From positions 62,001 to 126,000 of the forward strand of contig JALKAW010000003.1 of assembly GCA_023015825.1 (NCBI GenBank): a stretch of 64,000 nucleotides of DNA, given 5' to 3'. Position numbers and translations under genes: made by a program. This document shows positions 45,228 through 53,699 of the stretch, one piece after another. The stretch comes from Flavobacteriaceae bacterium S0862. Lineage in GTDB: Bacteria; Bacteroidota; Bacteroidia; Flavobacteriales; Flavobacteriaceae. The notes beneath the pieces are model-generated. The model saw only the letters and a list, made by a program, of their open reading frames with translations. It did no database searches and was not told the DNA's origin. Position 1 is the stretch's first letter; each line of letters begins with the position of its first letter.

Positions 45228-45309
45228 TTTCGTAAAACAATTCGAAAATAAATTGTTTTAATGTTTTTAAGGGAAAAGCTATTTTTAATTTAACCCAAGA
45301 AATGTTGAA

Positions 45310-45786
45310 TTAAGATTCTGAAAGCACTACAGAGGAATTTTCTAAAACATAGAAATATTCATCGTCTTCTTTTACTACAGACAAGGTGCCTGTTACGATA
45401 ACAATGTCATCGGTTTTAAATTTTGACTTTTCGTTTTGAAAATCCGCAAGCTCAATAACCGTTTCAGGACCAACACCAGTGCAAAAAAAGCAATTTTCGA
45501 AAGGAAATCTTGAGAGCATGTACCATATAGAATCTGCACCCAAGTCTAAAAAATAGCCTCTAACTATAATCTGTTTTCCTTCAACATCTTTTAGGGTTAA
45601 TGTTTTTTCATCGTCACTTTTGTTAGGAAGATATACAACAGTTGATTTTTTACCGTCATTTTTGTTTGGTAAAATTTCATTGCGATATACGGTAGTGAGT
45701 TCTTTCCAAGTTATTTTTTCTTGACTAAAAGCAGTAGTGTAAAATAAAGTAAAAAGAAAAAGAAACAATACAGATTTAACTTTCAT
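45310..45786 (-). CDS. Exported OB-fold-like protein (DUF3299-like) of ABC cassette
   Basis: A 158-residue protein with signal peptide (to AFSQ). The central part, KQIIVRGYFLDLG followed by WYMLSRFPFENCFFC and GPETVIEL, resembles the DUF3299 pattern: a strand with GY, a hydrophobic strand, a Cys-containing segment and another strand. Here the Cys are CFFC. The similarity is by eye only. Its start overlaps the permease gene by 11 bases, so it is the third gene of an ABC cassette and probably the system's periplasmic component. The Cys pair and the His-rich loop of the permease suggest a metal. Confidence 0.6.
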   Translation of the reverse strand: MKVKSVLFLFLFTLFYTTAFSQEKITWKELTTVYRNEILPNKNDGKKSTVVYLPNKSDDEKTLTLKDVEGKQIIVRGYFLDLGADSIWYMLSRFPFENCFFCTGVGPETVIELADFQNEKSKFKTDDIVIVTGTLSVVKEDDEYFYVLENSSVVLSES

Positions 45787-46978
45787 GACTTATAATTTTA
45801 GAAATATCCATTTTAAATATTGGACGAATGGCTATTAATGTTGCAATAATAATTATGCCAAATATAAACAATAACAATTCTAAGATGTCATTTTGGTATT
45901 CTAATAAATAGATCTGTTGTTTATAAGTGTCTTTAATTAAAGAAATTATAGTTTGTAAACTAAAAGTAGCTAATAAAACACCTAGGAAAAAACTAAAAAC
46001 GCCAACTAATAAACCTTCAGAAAATACAAGTAAAATTAGGTTGTTTCTATTAGCGCCATAAGTTCTAATTAATGCTAGTTCTTTAGCTCTTTCTTTTACC
46101 ATTCTATATAAACTAATAAACATACTTATACCAGAAACAAATAGAATTGAAAGAGCAATCCATGTAATTGCTTTTGTGCCTATTGCTGTAAATTTAAAAA
46201 GCTTATCTAGCTGATATTTTGGTAATGCTGCTTGAAATGGAGTGTTTTCATTAATATTTTTTGGGAGGAATAGCAAGCCTCTTTTGTTTTTAAACTTTAT
46301 TAATAATGCTGTTATATCTTCGTTGTCATGATTGTGATCTTGGTTGTCATTTTCATCTTCATGCTCATGGAGATGCCAAATACTTTCTAGATTTGTTAAA
46401 ATCAATCGATCTATAACATTTTGTGTAGGTTTTAAGATTCCTACAACTTTAAGAGGATAATCATCATGACTTTCAACAGCATTTTCAATCATTCCGTGCG
46501 AGCTGTAAAAAGTGTCTCCAATGTTTAAGCTCAAGTTTTTAGAAACAGCATTGCCAATAACAATTTCATACGTTTTATTGAACATAGCACCAGCTTCTAT
46601 ACTGGTTTTATTTAGATCGACATAATCAACAGAAGTACCGACAATCTTATAGCCTTTATAATTATCACCAATTGCAATTGGAATAGCACTTCCGATGTAT
46701 TTATTTTCTGCAATCTTTTTTGCTTCATTATATGAAATATTCCCAGTGGGATTGTCGATGTGTAAAACAGTAGAAAGCACTAATTGTAAAGGACTTCCTT
46801 TGGCACCAACAACCATATCAACCCCGTTTAAACTTTGCTGTAATTGAGATTCAAAAACTTTGTTCAGTTGTTTTACTCCAAGGAGTAATCCAATACTTAA
46901 AGAAAGTATTAAAACCGTTAAAAAAGTTTGTAACGGTTTGGCAATAATGTTTTTATAACTAAGCTTTACAATGTTCAT
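45776..46978 (-). CDS. FtsX/LolC-type ABC transporter permease with His-rich periplasmic loop
   Basis: A 400-residue inner-membrane permease of the MacB/FtsX family: TM1 at about 15-34, a large periplasmic domain to about 265, then three membrane segments, with the FtsX core RMVKERAKELALIRTYGANR. Inside the periplasmic domain at about 200-220 is a His/Asp/Glu-rich stretch (HLHEHEDENDNQDHNHDNED) that could bind zinc or a similar metal. It overlaps the ATPase gene by 4 bases and the downstream exported protein by 11. Export of lipids or lipoproteins is the usual family role, but the cassette context points to metal handling. Confidence 0.88.
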   Translation of the reverse strand: MNIVKLSYKNIIAKPLQTFLTVLILSLSIGLLLGVKQLNKVFESQLQQSLNGVDMVVGAKGSPLQLVLSTVLHIDNPTGNISYNEAKKIAENKYIGSAIPIAIGDNYKGYKIVGTSVDYVDLNKTSIEAGAMFNKTYEIVIGNAVSKNLSLNIGDTFYSSHGMIENAVESHDDYPLKVVGILKPTQNVIDRLILTNLESIWHLHEHEDENDNQDHNHDNEDITALLIKFKNKRGLLFLPKNINENTPFQAALPKYQLDKLFKFTAIGTKAITWIALSILFVSGISMFISLYRMVKERAKELALIRTYGANRNNLILLVFSEGLLVGVFSFFLGVLLATFSLQTIISLIKDTYKQQIYLLEYQNDILELLLFIFGIIIIATLIAIRPIFKMDISKIISHES

Positions 46979-47601
46979 AAAACAATAGTGTTAGTGAATG
47001 AATTTTTTATACGTTGATCATGAGTAATGATAATCAAATTCGCATTCGACTTTTTTGCCTGACTTTTCAATAAATCAATTACTAATTCACAATTTTCATC
47101 ATCTAAACTTGAAGTAGGCTCATCCGCAAGAATAATATCTGGTTTATGAATAACTCCTAAAGCAATCCCTAAACGTTGCAGTTGACCTGTGCTTAATGTA
47201 TTAGGTTTTTGGTTTTTAACAGAAACTAAATCTAATTGATCCAAAATGTTTTCAATCGCTTTTTTTTGCTTGTAAATTCCACTAAAATACAATCTAGCTT
47301 GTAAGTTTTCGTAAACGGTCAATGAAGAAATCGCAATGGTATTCTGAAAAACAATACCAATATGCCTTCCCCTAAAAGCATCTAATTTTTTACTACCAAT
47401 ACTGGTGATATTGGTGTCGTTTATGAAAATATTTCCATTATCCGGACTTAAAATTCCTGCCAATAAATGTAAAAGAGTGGTCTTGCCAATACCCGATTTA
47501 CCAAGAATTAATAATGACTGGCTATTGGATAACTTTATATTAGGAAAATTAAAAGAAGATTCTTTAGTATAAGAAAAAGTTACATCTACTGTTTTGAGCA
47601 T
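46975..47601 (-). CDS. ABC transporter ATP-binding protein (LolD/MacB type)
   Basis: A 208-residue cytoplasmic ATPase. Walker A GKSGIGKTT near 33-41, Q-loop region (IVFQNT), signature LSTGQLQRLGIALG, Walker B IILADEPTSSLD and H-loop ITHDQRIK are all present, so it should be active. It energises the FtsX-type permease, whose gene starts inside its stop codon (ATGA overlap). First gene of the three-gene cassette. A 150-base gap separates it from metK, which is read from the other side of a terminator. Confidence 0.95.
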   Translation of the reverse strand: MLKTVDVTFSYTKESSFNFPNIKLSNSQSLLILGKSGIGKTTLLHLLAGILSPDNGNIFINDTNITSIGSKKLDAFRGRHIGIVFQNTIAISSLTVYENLQARLYFSGIYKQKKAIENILDQLDLVSVKNQKPNTLSTGQLQRLGIALGVIHKPDIILADEPTSSLDDENCELVIDLLKSQAKKSNANLIIITHDQRIKNSFTNTIVL

Positions 47602-47696
47602 AAAAAACTATATAAGAGTGTAAATATATTAAGTTTTAATATTTATGAAGATACTTTATAAACGAATGTAGACATTTTTCTTATAATGATAACAAT

Positions 47697-47730
47697 AAAA
47701 AACCTCAGAACAATCAAGTTATGAGGTTTT
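47697..47730 (-). terminator. Intrinsic terminator after metK
   Basis: A 9-bp or longer stem (AAAACCTCA with TGAGGTTTT) with a 14-base loop, followed on the minus strand by a six-base T-run. Located 24 bases beyond the metK stop. Confidence 0.75.
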
Positions 47731-47753
47731 AATTTTTTTATTGAGAAGAGGAA

Positions 47754-49007
47754 TTAGAGTCCGAATTCTGTTTTTACTTTATCTACATAATCTAACTTTT
47801 CCCAAGTAAACAACTCAACGTCCATAGTAATTGGTTCGCCATTTGGTTGTTCAAAGGTTTTAGTTACAATCTCATGAGGTCGTCCCATGTGTCCATAGGC
47901 AGCAGTTTCACTATACATAGGATTACGCAGTTTTAAACGTTCTTCAATAGCAGCAGGTCGCATATCAAAAATCTTTGAAACTTTTTCTGCAATTTCACCA
48001 TCGGTCATATTAAAAGCGCATGTGCCATAAGTATCTACAAAAATCCCCATAGGCTCAACCACACCAATAGCGTAGCTCACTTGAACTAGTACTTCGTCAC
48101 AAACACCAGCAGCAACTAAATTTTTTGCAATATGTCGCGTTGCATATGCAGCACTTCTATCTACCTTACTTGGATCCTTTCCAGAGAAAGCTCCTCCACC
48201 ATGAGCGCCTTTACCACCATAAGTATCTACAATAATTTTACGTCCTGTTAGTCCTGTATCGCCATGAGGTCCACCAATCACAAACTTTCCTGTTGGGTTG
48301 ATGTGGTATTTAATAGCATCTGTAAACAATGTTTGTATATCGCTAGGTAATTTAGCAACAACGCGTGGTATTAAAATCTCAACAATATCTTTTCTAATTT
48401 TAGCTAGCATAGCCTCATCAGTATCAAAATCGTCATGCTGTGTCGAAACAACAATGGCATCGATGCGTTGAGGTGCATTATCGTCACTATACTCAATAGT
48501 GACTTGGCTTTTAGAATCTGGACGTAAATAAGTAATCTCTTTATTTTCGCGACGTAATTCAGCAAGTTCCTTTAAAATAAGATGTGCCAAATCCAATGCC
48601 AAAGGCATATAGTTTTCTGTTTCACGAGTAGCGTAACCAAACATCATACCTTGGTCGCCTGCGCCTTGTTCTTCTTTGTTTTCTCTGTCAACACCTCTAT
48701 TAATATCCTCAGATTGCTCATGAATTGCCGAAAATACACCACAGGAATTTCCATCAAACATATATTCACTTTTGGTATAACCAATTTTATTAATGGTTTC
48801 TCTCGCAATTTTTTGAACGTCTAAATAGGTGTTCGATTTCACCTCGCCAGCCAACACAACTTGACCAGTGGTTACTAAAGTTTCACAAGCTACTTTTGAG
48901 TCTTTATCAAAAGCTAAAAAATTATCAATTAAAGCGTCGCTAATTTGGTCTGCTACTTTATCTGGATGTCCTTCAGAAACACTTTCCGAAGTAAATAAAT
49001 ATGCCAT
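47754..49007 (-). CDS. metK: S-adenosylmethionine synthetase
   Basis: Makes SAM from methionine and ATP in the cytoplasm. The 417-residue length is typical of Bacteroidota. Motifs: [21 protein letters not shown] at the N-terminus, [12 protein letters not shown] (signature 1), [25 protein letters not shown] and [19 protein letters not shown] (signature 2). It is transcribed alone, divergent from the ilv operon, behind a leader of about 125 bases that contains alternative complementary segments, which may respond to SAM or methionine. Confidence 0.98.
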   Translation of the reverse strand: MAYLFTSESVSEGHPDKVADQISDALIDNFLAFDKDSKVACETLVTTGQVVLAGEVKSNTYLDVQKIARETINKIGYTKSEYMFDGNSCGVFSAIHEQSEDINRGVDRENKEEQGAGDQGMMFGYATRETENYMPLALDLAHLILKELAELRRENKEITYLRPDSKSQVTIEYSDDNAPQRIDAIVVSTQHDDFDTDEAMLAKIRKDIVEILIPRVVAKLPSDIQTLFTDAIKYHINPTGKFVIGGPHGDTGLTGRKIIVDTYGGKGAHGGGAFSGKDPSKVDRSAAYATRHIAKNLVAAGVCDEVLVQVSYAIGVVEPMGIFVDTYGTCAFNMTDGEIAEKVSKIFDMRPAAIEERLKLRNPMYSETAAYGHMGRPHEIVTKTFEQPNGEPITMDVELFTWEKLDYVDKVKTEFGL

Positions 49008-49042
49008 AAATCACTATTTTGTTTAATAAAATGAGAAAAATG

Positions 49043-49147
49043 TGATTGCTTGGTCGCTAGAGAAGTATCTTGATTACTGCTTTAGCATTTTTTAATGAGG
49101 TTGCAATCAGAACAAATTTTTCCTCTTATAATTTGATGGCAAATGTA
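49043..49147 (-). promoter_or_regulatory. metK promoter and structured leader
   Basis: On the minus strand, TACATTTG (49147-49140) exactly matches the -7 box. Downstream in the leader, TGATTGC (49109-49103) can pair with GTAATCA (49077-49071; one G-U) or with GCAATCA (49049-49043; perfect), so the two stems exclude each other. I could not match the segment to a known SAM riboswitch class by eye. The segment closest to the start codon ends 36 bases before the ATG. Confidence 0.5.
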
Positions 49148-49263
49148 AATAATATAAGGTAACAAAAAAATGGTTTTTATATAAATCGCTGTTAAACCGA
49201 AAAATATTCTATAATTAGGAGTTTACGACTTCTATAAACGAATATTTTTCTGTTGTAATTGAA

Positions 49264-49295
49264 TTTGGTTATTAAAAATAATTAACTAATATTTG
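49264..49295 (+). promoter_or_regulatory. Candidate ilv operon promoter
   Basis: TTTG (49264-49267), exactly 20 bases, then AATATTTG (49288-49295), one mismatch from TAnnTTTG. Predicted start near 49302, giving a leader of about 430 bases before ilvD with two terminator hairpins in it. Confidence 0.55.
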
Positions 49296-49371
49296 AATCA
49301 ACAAATGCAAAAGCAAATATTAAATATCATTTCTATTATTAGCGTTGTGATTATTTCGCAAAGTTAAAAGG

Positions 49372-49401
49372 ATGGTATCTAAAATTCAAATAAAAATATA
49401 A
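49372..49401 (+). CDS. Possible first ilv leader peptide
   Basis: Nine codons encoding MVSKIQIKI, preceded by AAAAGG. Three Ile and one Val; the stop codon touches the first leader hairpin at 49403. In AT-rich DNA such a short ORF could be chance, so support rests on position and on the need to explain the first terminator. Confidence 0.25.
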   Translation: MVSKIQIKI

Positions 49402-49428
49402 GCCTTCCTAGTTCGGAAGGTTTTTTTT
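49400..49428 (+). terminator. First intrinsic terminator in the ilv leader
   Basis: Stem CCTTCC (49403-49408) with GGAAGG (49415-49420), 6-base loop, followed by eight T. It has no T-run on the minus strand, so it terminates plus-strand transcription that must begin between metK and this point. Confidence 0.8.
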
Positions 49429-49440
49429 ATGAATTATAAA

Positions 49441-49491
49441 ATGAAACCTATAGTTAACATTATAATTATTGTCATTATTAACTCAAGTTGA
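49441..49491 (+). CDS. ilv operon leader peptide (attenuator peptide)
   Basis: Sixteen codons: MKPIVNIIIIVIINSS, with seven Ile (ATT/ATA) and two Val, and no Leu. The composition matches the products of the downstream genes ilvDBNCA, which make Ile and Val but do not include leu genes. An in-frame ATG at 49429 would add four residues (MNYK) but lies at the end of a terminator T-run. The stop codon (49489-49491) sits inside the first hairpin of the attenuator. Function is to report Ile/Val-tRNA charging by ribosome stalling, inferred by analogy with the well-studied proteobacterial amino-acid operon leaders. Confidence 0.8.
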   Translation: MKPIVNIIIIVIINSS

Positions 49492-49552
49492 GTTGATGCA
49501 GTTAGCTATACCTATAATTTAAGCCTGTATCAATTTGATTCAGGCTTTTTTT
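49480..49552 (+). promoter_or_regulatory. Transcription attenuator of the ilv operon
   Basis: Three alternative structures can be drawn. Pause hairpin: AACTC (49480-49484) with GAGTT (49490-49494). Antiterminator: TTGATGCAG (49493-49501) with CTGTATCAA (49525-49533), nine pairs including one G-U. Terminator: AAGCCTG (49521-49527) with CAGGCTT (49541-49547), extended inside by ATCA/TGAT, then a T-run to 49552. A ribosome stalled in the Ile codons would cover the first arm and free the antiterminator; one that reaches the stop codon would cover 49493-49501 and let the terminator form. Confidence 0.8.
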
Positions 49553-49731
49553 GTTAGAATTTTTATACGTTGAACATCATATATAAAACAGCTTAAAATA
49601 CTGATAAACAATAAAATACAAAAAATGAATACAGAATGACTTTAGACCAGCTTAATTGATGTTCAATTAGTAAAAGATGGAAACCTCTAATTTCGAAATC
49701 TCTAAGCTTTGCTTAGTATCAAAAACGTAAA

Positions 49732-51411
49732 ATGAAAGCATTAAATAAATACAGTAAAACTGTCACTCAAGACCCAACGCAGCCAGCAGCGCAAGCCATG
49801 TTGCATGGTATTGGTTTAACAAGAGAAGACTTTGAAAAGCCCATAGTTGGAATTGCAAGTACAGGATACGAAGGTAACCCTTGTAATATGCATCTTAATG
49901 ATTTGGCAAAATTTGTAAAACAAGGAACACTTAATGAAGATGTAGTTGGATTAATCTTTAATACCATTGGTGTGAGTGATGGCATTTCTATGGGAACTCC
50001 AGGAATGCGTTATTCATTGCCTTCAAGAGATGTAATTGCTGATTCTATGGAAACAGTGGTTCAAGCCATGAGTTATGATGGTTTGGTAACTGTGGTTGGA
50101 TGCGATAAAAATATGCCTGGAGCATTAATGGCAATGATTCGTCTGAATAGACCTTCCATATTAGTGTATGGAGGCACTATTGATTCAGGTTGTCACAACG
50201 GAAAAAAACTAGACATAGTTTCTGCGTTTGAAGCTTGGGGAAGCAAAGTCGCTGGAACCATGGAGCAAGAAGAATTTGAATACATTGTAAAAAAAGCAAT
50301 TCCTGGAGCCGGAGCTTGTGGCGGTATGTACACGGCTAATACTATGGCATCAGCCATTGAAGCTTTAGGAATGACTTTGCCTTTTAATTCATCAAACCCA
50401 GCAAGAGGAGAAGCAAAACAACAAGAAGCTATTAAAGCGGGTGAAGCCATGCGTTTATTGTTGGAAAAGGATATTAAGCCATCAGATATAATTACTAGAA
50501 AATCATTAGAAAATGCTATTAGATTAGTAACTATTTTGGGAGGTTCTACGAATGCAGTTCTACATTTTCTTGCTATAGCCAGAGCAGCACAAATAGACTT
50601 TACTTTAGCGGATTTTCAAAAAATAAGTGATAATACACCATTTCTTGCCGATTTAAAACCTAGCGGAAAATATTTAATGGAAGATGTACATGCAGTTGGA
50701 GGGATTCCAGCAGTTTTGAAATACTTATTGAAAAAAGGATTACTTCATGGTGATTGCTTAACGGTAACAGGAAAGACGCTAGCAGAAAACTTATTGGATG
50801 TAGATGATTTGGCAGAAGGACAAGAGGTTATTAAACCAATAGAAAATCCTATTAAAATTTCAGGACATCTTAGAATGCTTTATGGCAATTTGGCACCGGA
50901 AGGAAGTGTAGCGAAGATTACTGGAAAAGAAGGTTTAAAATATAGAGGAACTGCAAAAGTATTTGAAGGCGAATACGATGCTAATGATGGTATTCGTGAT
51001 GGCAAAGTACGAAAAGGAGATGTCGTTGTGATTCGTTACGAAGGACCAAAAGGAGGTCCAGGAATGCCAGAAATGTTAAAACCTACTGCTGCTATTATGG
51101 GAGCAGGATTAGGTAAAGATGTTGCCTTAATTACAGATGGTCGTTTCTCAGGAGGAACTCACGGATTTGTTGTTGGACATATCACTCCTGAGGCGCAAGA
51201 AGGAGGAACACTTGCTTTAGTAAAAGATGGTGATATAATTACCATTGATGCCGAAACAAATAGTATTACACTTGAAGTTTCAGAACAAGAACTTCGACAT
51301 AGAAAACAACAATGGAAAGCACCAAAATTAAAAGTAGAACGAGGTGTATTATATAAATATGCAAGAACAGTTTCATCAGCAGCCAAAGGTTGTGTAACCG
51401 ATGAATTTTAA
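49732..51411 (+). CDS. ilvD: Dihydroxy-acid dehydratase
   Basis: Iron-sulfur enzyme that dehydrates dihydroxy-isovalerate and dihydroxy-methylvalerate to the keto acids of valine and isoleucine. The 559-residue protein has the cluster-ligand Cys in [22 protein letters not shown] and [17 protein letters not shown], and the C-terminal [22 protein letters not shown] active-site block. First structural gene of ilvDBNCA, 180 bases after the attenuator terminator. A small hairpin (CTAAGC-TTT-GCTTAG, 49702-49716) lies 15 bases before its ATG and may affect translation. Confidence 0.98.
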   Translation: MKALNKYSKTVTQDPTQPAAQAMLHGIGLTREDFEKPIVGIASTGYEGNPCNMHLNDLAKFVKQGTLNEDVVGLIFNTIGVSDGISMGTPGMRYSLPSRDVIADSMETVVQAMSYDGLVTVVGCDKNMPGALMAMIRLNRPSILVYGGTIDSGCHNGKKLDIVSAFEAWGSKVAGTMEQEEFEYIVKKAIPGAGACGGMYTANTMASAIEALGMTLPFNSSNPARGEAKQQEAIKAGEAMRLLLEKDIKPSDIITRKSLENAIRLVTILGGSTNAVLHFLAIARAAQIDFTLADFQKISDNTPFLADLKPSGKYLMEDVHAVGGIPAVLKYLLKKGLLHGDCLTVTGKTLAENLLDVDDLAEGQEVIKPIENPIKISGHLRMLYGNLAPEGSVAKITGKEGLKYRGTAKVFEGEYDANDGIRDGKVRKGDVVVIRYEGPKGGPGMPEMLKPTAAIMGAGLGKDVALITDGRFSGGTHGFVVGHITPEAQEGGTLALVKDGDIITIDAETNSITLEVSEQELRHRKQQWKAPKLKVERGVLYKYARTVSSAAKGCVTDEF

Positions 51412-51414
51412 ATT

Positions 51415-53154
51415 ATGATTATGGAAACATTAACGGTTAAACAAAAGCAATACCTAGAGCAACCAAAAGAGCGTATTTCTGGAAGCGAAGCTATTGTGAG
51501 ATGCTTATTAGCTGAAGGAGTAGATGTACTATATGGTTATCCAGGAGGAGCTATTATGCCAGTTTACGATGAGTTGTATAAGTATCAAGATAAAATACAT
51601 CATGTATTAACACGGCATGAGCAAGGTGCGATGCATTCTGCACAAGGTTATGCACGTATTTCTGGAAAAGTTGGAGTTGCTATGGCAACATCAGGTCCGG
51701 GAGCAACAAACTTAATTACTGGAATTGCTGACGCACAAATAGATTCTACACCAATTGTTTGCATAACAGGTCAAGTAGCTTCTCATTTATTAGGAAGTGA
51801 TGCATTTCAGGAAACTGATATTGTCGGTATTTCAACGCCTGTAACCAAATGGAATCATCAAATTACAAAGGCTTCTGAAATTCCTGAAGTAATGGCTAAA
51901 GCATTTTACATTGCAAAAAGCGGACGACCAGGACCAGTTTTAATAGATATTACCAAAGATGCTCAGTTCAAAGAGTTTGATTTTCAATATAAAAAATGTG
52001 AAGGTATTAGAAGTTACAATCCTGTTCCTATAGTTGAAGATTCTAAATTAGAAGATGCAGCTGATTTAATAAACAATGCCAAGAAACCAATGATAGTTTG
52101 GGGACAAGGTGTGATTTTAGGACAAGCAGAAGATGAATTAAAAGCGGTAATAGAAAAAGCTGGAATCCCTTCTGCATGGACAATTATGGGAGCATCGGCA
52201 ATTTCGACGTCTCATCCATTAAATATTGGAATGGTTGGCATGCATGGAAATTATGCGCCTAATGTGTTAACTAACGAATGTGATGTATTAATTGCCATAG
52301 GAATGCGATTTGATGATAGAGTAACTGGGAAGCTTGATGAATATGCGAAACAGGCCAAGGTCATTCATTTCGAAATAGACCCAGCCGAAATAGATAAAAA
52401 TGTAAAAACTGATGTAGCTGTATTAGGTGATTCTAAAGAGAGCCTAACAAAGCTATTGCCACTTTTAAATGCTAACTCACATACAGAATGGCTTCAAAAA
52501 TTTAAAGATTTATATGCTATTGAATTTGAGAAAGTAATCAAAAATGATTTACACCCAACGAAGGAAGGTTTAACCATGGGAGAAGTATTGAATGAAATCA
52601 ATACGCAAAGTAAAGGAGAAGCTGCAATTGTGTCTGATGTTGGCCAGCACCAAATGATAGCTTGTCGTTATGCGGAATTCAATAAAAGTAAAAGTAATAT
52701 TACTTCTGGAGGATTAGGAACTATGGGATTTGCCTTACCAGCAGCGATCGGAGCAAAAATGGCTGCTCCAGATAGAGAGGTTGTAGCTATTATTGGTGAT
52801 GGTGGTTACCAAATGACTATACAGGAATTGGGAACTATTTTTCAAACCAAAGTACCTGTGAAAATAGTGGTATTAAATAATGATTTCTTAGGAATGGTTC
52901 GACAGTGGCAGCAACTATTTTTTGACAAACGCTATGCGTCGACTGAAATGACAAACCCTGATTTTGTAGCTATTGCTAAAGGATATTATGTAGATGCTAA
53001 ACGTGTGACTAAGCGTGAAGAACTAGCATTTGCAGTAGAAGAAATGATGCAGAGTAAAGATGCTTATTTCTTAGAAGTTTGCGTAGAAAAAGAAGATAAT
53101 GTATTCCCAATGGTGCCTTCAGGTGCATCAGTTTCAGATATAAGATTAGAGTAA
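51415..53154 (+). CDS. ilvB: Acetolactate synthase, large (catalytic) subunit
   Basis: ThDP-dependent enzyme condensing pyruvate with pyruvate or 2-ketobutyrate, the first common step to Val and Ile. 579 residues. GYPGGAIMPVYDEL, the ThDP-activating Glu in LTRHEQGAMHSAQGYAR, GPGATNLITGIADAQIDS, FQETDIVGISTPVTK and the ThDP-Mg motif GDGGYQMTIQELGTI...NNDFLG are present. ATG at 51415 or 51421 could be the start; both are 3-9 bases after ilvD, so translation is coupled. It forms the holoenzyme with the IlvN subunit encoded next. Confidence 0.97.
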   Translation: MIMETLTVKQKQYLEQPKERISGSEAIVRCLLAEGVDVLYGYPGGAIMPVYDELYKYQDKIHHVLTRHEQGAMHSAQGYARISGKVGVAMATSGPGATNLITGIADAQIDSTPIVCITGQVASHLLGSDAFQETDIVGISTPVTKWNHQITKASEIPEVMAKAFYIAKSGRPGPVLIDITKDAQFKEFDFQYKKCEGIRSYNPVPIVEDSKLEDAADLINNAKKPMIVWGQGVILGQAEDELKAVIEKAGIPSAWTIMGASAISTSHPLNIGMVGMHGNYAPNVLTNECDVLIAIGMRFDDRVTGKLDEYAKQAKVIHFEIDPAEIDKNVKTDVAVLGDSKESLTKLLPLLNANSHTEWLQKFKDLYAIEFEKVIKNDLHPTKEGLTMGEVLNEINTQSKGEAAIVSDVGQHQMIACRYAEFNKSKSNITSGGLGTMGFALPAAIGAKMAAPDREVVAIIGDGGYQMTIQELGTIFQTKVPVKIVVLNNDFLGMVRQWQQLFFDKRYASTEMTNPDFVAIAKGYYVDAKRVTKREELAFAVEEMMQSKDAYFLEVCVEKEDNVFPMVPSGASVSDIRLE

Positions 53155-53156
53155 TT

Positions 53157-53687
53157 ATGGATAAAGAAATAAAACAGTTTACGGTTTCGGTGTATACCGA
53201 AAATAACATAGGATTACTGAATAGAATTTCAGCAATTTTTCAACGCAGACATATCAATATTGAAAGTATTAATTCATCTGCTTCTGAAATTGACGGCGTG
53301 ACTCGTTGGACAATTTTAGTAAATATGACTGAAGACCAAATGAAAAAAATTATTGGTCAAATTGAAAAGCAAGTTGAAGTCATTAAAGCTTATTATCACA
53401 CGGACGAAGAAACAATTTATCAAGAATCGTGTATGTTTAAAATTAAGTCTGATTTGTTGTTTGAAGAACGACAAATACAGAATATTATTAAAGAAAGCAA
53501 TGCTCGTATTGTTACTGTAAATAAGGAATTTTTTGTGCTAGAAAAATCAGGACGAAGAAACGAAATTGAATTATTACATAGAGAATTAAGTACTTTCGGA
53601 ATCATGCAATTTGTGCGTTCAGGACGCATTGCAGTCACTAAAGATGAAATGAAAATAACAGAGATGCTAGCCGCATTTAATAATTAA
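53157..53687 (+). CDS. ilvN: Acetolactate synthase, small (regulatory) subunit
   Basis: A 176-residue ACT-domain subunit that activates IlvB and confers valine feedback inhibition. The N-terminal ACT domain (about 8-80) reads FTVSVYTENNIGLLNRISAIFQRRHINIESINSS; a second ACT-like half follows (about 95-170, with the end AVTKDEMKITEMLAAF). Two bases separate it from the ilvB stop. Named ilvN here, though ilvH is an equivalent designation. Confidence 0.95.
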   Translation: MDKEIKQFTVSVYTENNIGLLNRISAIFQRRHINIESINSSASEIDGVTRWTILVNMTEDQMKKIIGQIEKQVEVIKAYYHTDEETIYQESCMFKIKSDLLFEERQIQNIIKESNARIVTVNKEFFVLEKSGRRNEIELLHRELSTFGIMQFVRSGRIAVTKDEMKITEMLAAFNN

Positions 53688-53699
53688 TAACAAACTAAA

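Noticed and set aside
49008-49170. Claim of a known SAM-I or SAM-II riboswitch in the metK leader
   Set aside because: The GCUAAAGC and UGAUUGC pieces vaguely recall SAM-II, but I could not draw the required pseudoknot, and SAM-I conserved blocks are absent. Reported only as an unassigned structured leader.
49767-49985. Minus-strand ORF inside ilvD
   Set aside because: A frame shadow of the conserved ilvD coding sequence; no start context or family signal. The same applies to other antisense ORFs within long genes.
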